Under the pieces are notes generated by a model. That model saw only the letters and a program-made list of their open reading frames with translations. It made no database searches and was not told the origin of the DNA. Source: Verrucomicrobiota bacterium (GTDB lineage Bacteria > Verrucomicrobiota > Verrucomicrobiia > Opitutales > Coraliomargaritaceae). Taken from it: 12,446 bases of DNA. Below, piece by piece: positions 7,109 to 12,446 of the stretch. The position numbers were made by a program, and so were the translations under genes. The stretch's first letter is position 1; each line of letters opens with the position of its first letter. The DNA lies in NCBI GenBank assembly GCA_027620575.1, contig JAQCDT010000023.1, positions 1 through 12,446 of the forward strand, written 5' to 3'.

Positions 7109-7863
7109 ATCCTAAAATTGTAGCAGTAATTCCTGCTCGCATGGCTTCTTCTCGATTGCCAGGGAAACCTTTGGCTAAGATTTGTGGCCTAACGATGATT
7201 GAGCATGTTCGCAGAAGGGCTGAACTTTCTGAATTTTTGGAACAAGTAATCGTGGCCACTTGTGATCAGGAAATTTATGAAGAAGTAAAGAGACACGGGG
7301 GACAAGTCGTAATGACATCTGATCGCCATGAGCGGTGTACTGATCGAGTTGCTGAGGCTGTTAAGAACTTCGAAGCGGATATCGTTGTTAATATTCAGGG
7401 AGATGAACCATTTCTGGATCCTCAGCATATAGATGCATTGATTAAACCTTTGTTGGTAGATAATTCTTTAGAATGCTCTAACTTAATTGCTCAAATTCCG
7501 TTCGAATTTGCAGATAACCCAAATCTTGTAAAAGTAGTTTTTGATAAGCAAGATCGTGCACTTTATTTCTCCAGAGAGGCTATACCATCACGAAAAAAAT
7601 CAGGAAATCTTCCTGTTCAATTTTTTAGGCAGCTGGGGATAATAGCATTTCGAACTGCATTCCTTGACCGTTTCTTGACTTTGAATCCCACGCCTCTCGA
7701 AGCTATTGAATCATGTGATATGATGAGAGCTGTTGAGCATGGGATTGAAGTTAGAACGGTTGCAGTTAAATTTGATAAGTTTGGGGTGGATACTCCAGAG
7801 GATCTTGATTCAGCCAACTTGGCAATGCAAACAGATCCACTTTTGAAAGTCTACTATTCTTGA
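7105..7863 (+). CDS. KdsB-like CMP-sugar-acid synthetase (cytidylyltransferase)
   Basis: This 252-residue enzyme is of the CMP-Kdo synthetase family, which couples CTP to the anomeric hydroxyl of a 2-ulosonic acid, giving a CMP-sugar and pyrophosphate. The nucleotide-binding N-terminus reads IPARMASSRLPGKPL (9-23), with ATCDQEI (51-57), TSDRHERCTDRVAEA (71-85) and the metal-binding QGDEP (98-102). The C-terminal VDTPEDLDSANLA carries the second conserved Asp seen in KdsB. In KdsB the third motif usually reads GTDR; here Cys78 replaces the glycine, which may mark a different sugar acid. It could be a housekeeping-type KdsB, but its place beside aldolase, isomerase and YhcH genes suggests a dedicated copy. 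It starts inside the methyltransferase stop (ATGA) and its stop lies one base before the next start. Confidence 0.9.
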   Translation: MNPKIVAVIPARMASSRLPGKPLAKICGLTMIEHVRRRAELSEFLEQVIVATCDQEIYEEVKRHGGQVVMTSDRHERCTDRVAEAVKNFEADIVVNIQGDEPFLDPQHIDALIKPLLVDNSLECSNLIAQIPFEFADNPNLVKVVFDKQDRALYFSREAIPSRKKSGNLPVQFFRQLGIIAFRTAFLDRFLTLNPTPLEAIESCDMMRAVEHGIEVRTVAVKFDKFGVDTPEDLDSANLAMQTDPLLKVYYS

Positions 7864-7864
7864 T

Positions 7865-8914
7865 TTGAGCAAGAAATTTAAGGTCGGTATCGCTGGCTAT
7901 GGTGTAGTTGGCAAAAGAAGGCACAAATATATTGAGCAGCATCCTGCACTTGAAGTGGTTGCAGTATGTGATGTAAATTTTTCAAGTAAGGGCACCTTCG
8001 ATAACGGAGTAAAGTTTTTCACTAATTACACTGATCTAATTAAGGAGTCCTTAGATATTTTATTTGTGTGCTTGCCTAATTTTCTAGCAGCAGAAGTAAC
8101 AATAGCCGGGCTCCACGGAAACTTACATGTTTTTTGTGAAAAGCCGCCTGGTCGTACCCTGGATGATATTGCTCGAGTTATCGAAGCAGAAAAAAACAAA
8201 AGTGGTCTATGCCTAAAATATGGGTTTAATCATCGTTACCACCATTCGATTAGAGATGCACTGTCCATCGTTCAATCTGGAGAACTTGGCAAGGTGGTAG
8301 ACCTTCGGGGTGTGTACGGAAAATCGAAGATTATTAGTTTCGATTCTAGCTGGAGAACAAAAAGAGAACTATGTGGTGGTGGAATTCTTTTAGATCAAGG
8401 AATTCATATGGTTGATATGATGCGCCTATTTGCTGGAGAGTTTTCCGAAGTACACAGTTTCATATCGAATAAATTTTGGAATCATGATGTTGAGGACAAT
8501 GCTTACGCAATTATGAAAACGAGAAACGATGTGGTAGCGATGTTGCACTCATCTGCAACCCAATGGCGACATCGCTTTCAGTTGGAGATTACACTTTCTA
8601 AAGGACAAATTATTTTGGATGGTATACTATCTGGTTCCAAAAGCTATGGTGCCGAAACTTTAACAATTGCATATGCATCTGAAAATGATGCTGGGGAACC
8701 CCTTGAAAAAACTACAAAGTATAATGAAGATCCTTCTTGGAGAGACGAAATCGATGATTTTGCCGATGCTATAATAACGGGCAGAAAAGTGGTCGATGGA
8801 TCGTCTCTTGATGCATTTCAAACTATGCAACTCGTCTATGAAATTTATTGTGCAGATAAAGAGTGGAAATTAGCTCACGATCTATCTGCGGTACCTTCAA
8901 TTAATTCACAATGA
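7865..8914 (+). CDS. Gfo/Idh/MocA family NAD(P)-dependent oxidoreductase
   Basis: This 349-residue protein has an N-terminal Rossmann domain with GIAGYGVVGKRRH (8-20; GxGxxG at 11-16) and Asp36 at the end of strand 2 (AVCD), which suggests preference for NAD. The family's EKP motif with catalytic Lys93 lies in VFCEKPPG (89-96), and GGGILLDQGIHMVD (171-184) supplies the conserved Asp and His of the active site. Relatives oxidise or reduce sugar and cyclitol hydroxyls, for example inositol dehydrogenase, glucose-fructose oxidoreductase and the 3-dehydrogenases of nucleotide-sugar pathways. With a cyclase and other dehydrogenases nearby, a cyclitol or sugar-acid substrate is plausible. The TTG start one base after the preceding stop is chosen because it leads straight into the first Rossmann strand. 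The stop overlaps the next gene as ATGA. Confidence 0.92.
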   Translation: MSKKFKVGIAGYGVVGKRRHKYIEQHPALEVVAVCDVNFSSKGTFDNGVKFFTNYTDLIKESLDILFVCLPNFLAAEVTIAGLHGNLHVFCEKPPGRTLDDIARVIEAEKNKSGLCLKYGFNHRYHHSIRDALSIVQSGELGKVVDLRGVYGKSKIISFDSSWRTKRELCGGGILLDQGIHMVDMMRLFAGEFSEVHSFISNKFWNHDVEDNAYAIMKTRNDVVAMLHSSATQWRHRFQLEITLSKGQIILDGILSGSKSYGAETLTIAYASENDAGEPLEKTTKYNEDPSWRDEIDDFADAIITGRKVVDGSSLDAFQTMQLVYEIYCADKEWKLAHDLSAVPSINSQ

Positions 8915-9390
8915 TTTATGGTACCTTATCCGATTCTAAACAGCTCAGGATGCTATGCCGTAATGAGACTTGGAGAGAGGCATTTGATTGGTTGGCTAAT
9001 CTATCTCCTGAGACACCTTGCTGCACTGAAGAACGACATGATGGCAAATTTAAACTTGGTATCGATTCCTATTCTACAAAATCATTTGAAGAGTGTAGAT
9101 TTGAAAGTCATCGTGAGTTTATTGACATCCAATTTTGTCTGTCCGGTGGGGAATTTATTCATTCGACTAATTATCTTAACTTAGAACTGGATGGTCATTA
9201 TACCGCCTCTGGAGATGTTCAGTTTTACAAGACTCCTGAAGTGAGGAAAGAGGTCGTCCTCCCAATGGAATGGGGCACTTATGCTATTTTTTATCCGGAA
9301 GATGCACACTGCCCTCAAGTTGCTGATATGCATAATCAATATTCAAAAAAGGTTGTTCTAAAGATTCATCGCAATTTGCTTGAATCGTAA
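8911..9390 (+). CDS. YhcH/YjgK/YiaL family protein (NanQ-like anomerase candidate)
   Basis: This 159-residue cupin-like protein begins with the family's MIYGTL motif and shows ESHREFIDIQ (65-74), GGEFI (79-83), FYPEDAHCPQ (127-136) and VVLKIH (148-153). Glu65, His67 and His133 are likely metal ligands. The length is normal (about 150). E. coli YhcH (NanQ) has been shown to speed the interchange of sialic acid anomers; other relatives lie in sugar-acid catabolic operons. Here it sits two genes after a CMP-ulosonate synthetase, so a mutarotase step that presents the right anomer for activation is a reasonable inference. Translation is coupled by ATGA to the Gfo/Idh gene, which could also mean that the substrate is that enzyme's product. 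Family membership is clear; its substrate is not. Confidence 0.9.
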   Translation: MIYGTLSDSKQLRMLCRNETWREAFDWLANLSPETPCCTEERHDGKFKLGIDSYSTKSFEECRFESHREFIDIQFCLSGGEFIHSTNYLNLELDGHYTASGDVQFYKTPEVRKEVVLPMEWGTYAIFYPEDAHCPQVADMHNQYSKKVVLKIHRNLLES

Positions 9391-9402
9391 AAAAAGTTCT
9401 TA

Positions 9403-10110
9403 GTGAAGAGAGTATTAATTACAGGTGCTAGTCGTGGCATAGGTGAAGGAATTGCAAAACGATTTTCTGCTGAAGGTGCCTATGTAGTCGGTACAGCAAC
9501 AAAAAAACCTGAGTTGGACCATGGTTATATCAATCAATGGATTGAAGCTGACTTTTCATGCAATGAATCTTTAGAACATTATTGTAACTGCTTATCAGAG
9601 TTGGAAGGATTTGACATCTGTATTAACAATGCCGGCATCAATATAATTAAACCTTTGGAAGATGTATCATCCATAGATTATTTTAGAATCCAAAAAATCA
9701 ACCTAGAATCTCCATACCTCATCTCTCGGGCTTTGCTAAATGGAATGAAATCTCGTGGTGGTGGTAAAATTATAAACATTTCTTCAATTTGGGGATGTGT
9801 TACCAAAAAGCATCGATCTCTTTATTCCACTATGAAAACAGGTATTGTTGGGATGACTCGTGCTCTAGCTGTTGAACTAGCTCCTTGTAATATTCTCGTT
9901 AATGCGGTTTCGCCAGGTTTCACGATGACTGACTTGACTAAAAGTTCGCTCAGTGTTGAGCAAATTAATTCACTGACAAAAGATATTCCTTTGGGCAGGT
10001 TTGCTGAGGTAGATGAGATTGCATCAATTGTTACTTTCCTTGCGAGCGAACAAAATACCTATTTAACAGGCCAAAATATCATCGTTGATGGTGGATTTAC
10101 TACAATCTAA
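9403..10110 (+). CDS. Short-chain dehydrogenase/reductase (classical SDR)
   Basis: This 235-residue protein has every mark of a classical SDR: TGASRGIG (7-14) for the coenzyme, NNAG (75-78), Asn100, the catalytic Ser in NISSIWG (125-131), Tyr141 and Lys145 in YSTMK, and the PGFTMTDL loop (171-178). It resembles FabG-type reductases, but the coupled neighbours suggest a sugar or cyclitol carbonyl/hydroxyl as substrate. Thr31-Ala-Thr-Lys34 after strand 2, with no Asp at its end and a basic residue near, hints at NADP(H) use; this is weak evidence. GTG at 9403, 12 bases after the YhcH-like gene, is chosen because it places the usual four residues before the TGxxxGIG motif. There is no good Shine-Dalgarno sequence. 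Confidence 0.92.
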   Translation: MKRVLITGASRGIGEGIAKRFSAEGAYVVGTATKKPELDHGYINQWIEADFSCNESLEHYCNCLSELEGFDICINNAGINIIKPLEDVSSIDYFRIQKINLESPYLISRALLNGMKSRGGGKIINISSIWGCVTKKHRSLYSTMKTGIVGMTRALAVELAPCNILVNAVSPGFTMTDLTKSSLSVEQINSLTKDIPLGRFAEVDEIASIVTFLASEQNTYLTGQNIIVDGGFTTI

Positions 10111-10124
10111 TAAACCTATATTCT

Positions 10125-11189
10125 ATGAACATTAAATCTTATAAAGGAAACTATCATGTTCATTTTACTGATTGTTTTTTAAGTAGTTTAAAATCTGAAG
10201 CAAAAACAGGAGATATTTTTTTAATTGATGAAAATGTTTTGCAGCTTTATCGAAAGCAATTTTCATATTTTGAAAAATCTAATACTATTATCTGTCTCCC
10301 ATCGGGAGAAAAAACTAAGAGTTTTGATGCCGCAAGAAAATTGATTCTTGATTTGATGGAACTTGGTTTCAAGAGAAATCATAAACTTATTGCTGTTGGT
10401 GGAGGAATAGTTCAAGACGCGGTTGCTTTTGTTGCTTCGATTCTCTTTAGGGGGGTAGAGTGGATTTTCGTACCAACGACCTTATTGGCACAAGGCGATA
10501 GTTGTATAGGGAGTAAAACTTCTGTAAATTTTGATAATTACAAAAATCTACTTGGCGGTTTTTATCCTCCTTCCAATATATACATTGATGCTGCTTTTCT
10601 TGACACTCTAAGCGATGATGAAATTAGATCTGGCTTAGGTGAGATGCTTCATTTTTTTATGATTGGCGGAAGGAGCGATTTTAAAAATTTTAGAGATACT
10701 TTTCATCACTGTTGTGAAGATAAGAATGCAATTAAAAAGCTTACTGAGCGTAGTCTTGAAATCAAAAAAGAGATGATCGAGCGTGACGAGTTTGATGAAG
10801 GACCTAGGAAAGTTTTTAACTACGGACACACATTTGGGCATGCGTTGGAAGGTATTACTAATTATCAGATACCTCATGGTATCGCAGTTTCCTATGGTAT
10901 GGACATGGCAAATAAAGTATCGGTTTATCTTGGATTACTTGAAGAAAATATTGCCATGGAGAGTCGAGAACTTCTTTCTCAGGTTTGGAGAAATACAGTT
11001 TTCCCTAAAATTGATACCAAAGAATACCTTAACTTATTATCGAAAGATAAAAAAAATGTGGGTAGCAAACTTAACCTGATTTTAACCAGTGGATGGGGGG
11101 AAATGTTCATGAAAGAAGTAATTCCGGATGAAGGATTTACAGAAATAGTTAATGAAATTCTTAATTTTTACTATTCAAATAATAATTAG
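10125..11189 (+). CDS. 3-dehydroquinate-synthase-like sugar phosphate cyclase
   Basis: This 354-residue NAD- and metal-dependent enzyme is of the DHQS family, which also includes cyclases of sedoheptulose 7-phosphate (valiolone and gadusol types) and of glucose 6-phosphate (2-deoxy-scyllo-inosose). Motifs are GGGIVQDAVAF (92-102), FRGVEWIFVPTTLLAQGDS (108-126), SKTSVN (130-135), KNLLGGFYPP (140-149), GLGEMLHFF (170-178), RKVFNYGHTFGHALE (228-242), PHGIAVSYG (250-258) and DKKNVG (308-313). Metal ligands Glu173, His235 and His251 are kept. Typical DHQS has EVIKYG with a catalytic lysine; here that lysine is His176, and GD after GGG is Gln-Asp. These changes and the operon context argue against a plain aroB and for a carbocycle made for the glycan. 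It starts 14 bases after the SDR. Confidence 0.88.
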   Translation: MNIKSYKGNYHVHFTDCFLSSLKSEAKTGDIFLIDENVLQLYRKQFSYFEKSNTIICLPSGEKTKSFDAARKLILDLMELGFKRNHKLIAVGGGIVQDAVAFVASILFRGVEWIFVPTTLLAQGDSCIGSKTSVNFDNYKNLLGGFYPPSNIYIDAAFLDTLSDDEIRSGLGEMLHFFMIGGRSDFKNFRDTFHHCCEDKNAIKKLTERSLEIKKEMIERDEFDEGPRKVFNYGHTFGHALEGITNYQIPHGIAVSYGMDMANKVSVYLGLLEENIAMESRELLSQVWRNTVFPKIDTKEYLNLLSKDKKNVGSKLNLILTSGWGEMFMKEVIPDEGFTEIVNEILNFYYSNNN

Positions 11190-11194
11190 AATTG

Positions 11195-11998
11195 ATGAAT
11201 TTTTGGAAAAATACTGCTACGCTTGACCATCTGGTTCCTGAATTGCTCGATACCGTTGATGCTGCTGAAGCAGAGATTGCGGTTATCGGTGGCAAACCAC
11301 TTGATCTTTCATCAATGCCCAATTTAAAAGCCATTTTTAAATGTGGAGTTGGCGTTGATAATATACCTTTCGAGGAAGCGGAGAAACGGAGCATCGAGGT
11401 TATTCTTCCATCTGACCAAACTAAACGATATATTTTTGAAGAGACAGCAAACTTCGCGGTACATCTAATTATTCAAGCACTCTACAGAGATTTGGGCTCT
11501 ATTGAAAAATGGGAGAAAAAACAGAGGCCTTTTCTTGGAGATTACAAGGTACTTATACTTGGCCAAGGAAATATTGGAAAGCAGGTCGCAGATAAGTTAA
11601 ATCCCTTGGTTTCCGTTAGTACCTACGATCCTCTTCAAAACTCTGAGCATGAACTTGAAAAACTATTTAAGCAGTCAGATGTTATATCTCTTCATATCCC
11701 TCTAAATGAGCATACCGTGTCTTTTGTTGATGAGGAAAAACTTAGTTGGATGAAAGATGGTGCTACCCTTGTAAACACTGCTAGGGGACCAATTGTTAGC
11801 GAAAGAGCACTATACAAGGAAATTAAAAACGAAAGACTTTGTGCCGCGTTTGATGTGTTTTGGGACGAACCATACAATGGGATGTTGAAAGCATTTCATC
11901 CTGATGGATTTTATATGACTCCCCATGTTGCTAGTAATTGCAGTACTTTCTTAACTGGCTTAGCAAGCGATTTTTACAATTATATAAAATCTAATTGA
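11195..11998 (+). CDS. D-isomer-specific 2-hydroxyacid dehydrogenase, short N-terminus
   Basis: This 267-residue protein fits the SerA/LdhA-like NAD-dependent 2-hydroxyacid dehydrogenases, which interconvert 2-keto and D-2-hydroxy acids. Seen are LKAIFKCGVGVDNI (44-57), the NAD-binding GQGNIGK (123-129) with an acidic Asp145 after the next strand, and the catalytic set Arg197 (NTARGPIV), Glu225 (FWDEP) and His244 (TPHVAS). Common members are 310-330 residues; here the first strand-helix-strand of the substrate domain is reduced, with only about 43 residues before LKAIFK, yet no frameshift is evident and the catalytic residues remain. ATG 11195 is preferred; TTG at 11192 directly before it would add one residue. 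It follows the cyclase by 5 bases. It may act on the ulosonic acid, on its precursor or on a small keto acid. Confidence 0.88.
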   Translation: MNFWKNTATLDHLVPELLDTVDAAEAEIAVIGGKPLDLSSMPNLKAIFKCGVGVDNIPFEEAEKRSIEVILPSDQTKRYIFEETANFAVHLIIQALYRDLGSIEKWEKKQRPFLGDYKVLILGQGNIGKQVADKLNPLVSVSTYDPLQNSEHELEKLFKQSDVISLHIPLNEHTVSFVDEEKLSWMKDGATLVNTARGPIVSERALYKEIKNERLCAAFDVFWDEPYNGMLKAFHPDGFYMTPHVASNCSTFLTGLASDFYNYIKSN

Positions 11999-12446
11999 AA
12001 ATCATTGATGTATCCGGCTTCGGCCACTCCGGAAAAACTGCTGTATCTGATCTCCTTCGCGAAGTTCAAGGTGTTGAGGCACATGATCATAGTTTTGAAT
12101 TTGGATTAATAAGGTTCGCAGATGGTATAATTGACCTTCACTCAAACTTGGTTGGTAATTGGTCCCCGCTAAGGAGTGATCGTGCGATTAAGAGATTCCG
12201 CGAACTTTGCCAGAAATTAGCAACTGGTTATTCAAAACACCTTAATCCATCTTTCCTAGAAATTTCCGATAAGTATGTAGAATCACTTATAGATGGTCGT
12301 CTATTTATAAATGGTTGGTTTGATCCTTTGTATGAGGAACAAAAATTAGATTTAAACAAAGAAATCCTTAAAAAGTTTGGACTGCTAGAAATTGCAAAGG
12401 CATTTGCCAAAATTCTGCGAAATAAAGAAGGTTATGACGCTAAAAA
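11995..12446 (+). CDS. P-loop NTPase-like protein, N-terminal part, cut by window end
   Basis: An open frame runs from TTG 11995 to the end of the window (150 residues). The start overlaps the dehydrogenase stop as TTGA and places a Walker A motif, GFGHSGKT (residues 8-15), directly after a hydrophobic first strand (KIIDVS), the standard layout of P-loop kinases, sulfotransferase-like proteins and small NTPases. No Walker B or family-specific motif can be named in the visible part, which contains DHSFEFGLIR, FADGIIDLHSNL and a lysine-rich helix near the end. The frame has no stop over 450 bases and keeps coding-like composition, so it is a real gene. A kinase or sulfotransferase acting on a sugar would suit the context, but this is only inference. 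Confidence 0.8.
   Translation, partial: MKIIDVSGFGHSGKTAVSDLLREVQGVEAHDHSFEFGLIRFADGIIDLHSNLVGNWSPLRSDRAIKRFRELCQKLATGYSKHLNPSFLEISDKYVESLIDGRLFINGWFDPLYEEQKLDLNKEILKKFGLLEIAKAFAKILRNKEGYDAK

Noticed and set aside
10783..11079. Plus-strand 98-codon frame inside the cyclase gene in another phase
   Set aside because: It overlaps the conserved GHTFGH and DKK parts of the cyclase and resembles no protein; a shadow frame.
10125..11189. Simple call as housekeeping aroB
   Set aside because: The pocket lysine is replaced by His and the gene lies in a surface-sugar operon with no other shikimate gene.
11195..11998. Short 2-hydroxyacid dehydrogenase considered as a 5'-truncated pseudogene
   Set aside because: The coenzyme motif and catalytic Arg, Glu and His are intact, the start sits right after the cyclase stop, and no remnant of a longer N-terminus is visible upstream.

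Overview
The window is one unbroken plus-strand run of sixteen genes from an AT-rich Gram-negative-type bacterium. It is part of a surface polysaccharide (O-antigen or capsule) biosynthesis locus. Neighbouring genes either overlap by 4-8 bases or are at most 28 bases apart. No terminator-like hairpin, promoter, RNA gene, insertion sequence or CRISPR array is visible, so the whole window reads as the interior of a long operon that is cut at both ends. Non-ATG starts are common (TTG at 233, 3498, 7865 and 11995; GTG at 9403) and most genes lack a good Shine-Dalgarno sequence. This would fit an AT-rich spirochaete such as Leptospira or another AT-rich Gram-negative, but no gene here fixes the taxon.

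Layout. 1-222: tail of a DegT/DnrJ/EryC1 sugar aminotransferase. 233-1684: Wzx-type flippase, visibly more AT-rich than the rest. 1694-4746: a tightly coupled cassette of NodU/CmcH-type carbamoyltransferase, a 46-residue membrane peptide resembling the end of SxtJ proteins, an SGNH hydrolase and a 35-residue peptide. 4764-11998: a sugar-acid and cyclitol precursor module made of HpcH/HpaI aldolase, SIS-domain sugar isomerase, zinc-ribbon methyltransferase, KdsB-like CMP-sugar synthetase, Gfo/Idh/MocA oxidoreductase, YhcH/NanQ-type protein, short-chain dehydrogenase, 3-dehydroquinate-synthase-like cyclase and D-2-hydroxyacid dehydrogenase. 11995-end: start of a P-loop protein.

How they may work together (inference). 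The aldolase could condense pyruvate with an aldose to give a 3-deoxy-2-ulosonic acid. The YhcH-like protein could set its anomer and the KdsB-like enzyme could activate it with CMP. That would be a Kdo- or sialic-acid-like route with no visible KdsA or NeuB. The SIS isomerase and DHQS-like cyclase both belong to families that handle seven-carbon sugar phosphates, so a C7 cyclitol branch is possible. The dehydrogenases and methyltransferase would tailor the product, the carbamoyltransferase cassette would decorate it, and the flippase would move lipid-linked units across the inner membrane. No glycosyltransferase lies in the window, so it looks like the precursor-making and decorating part of a larger locus.
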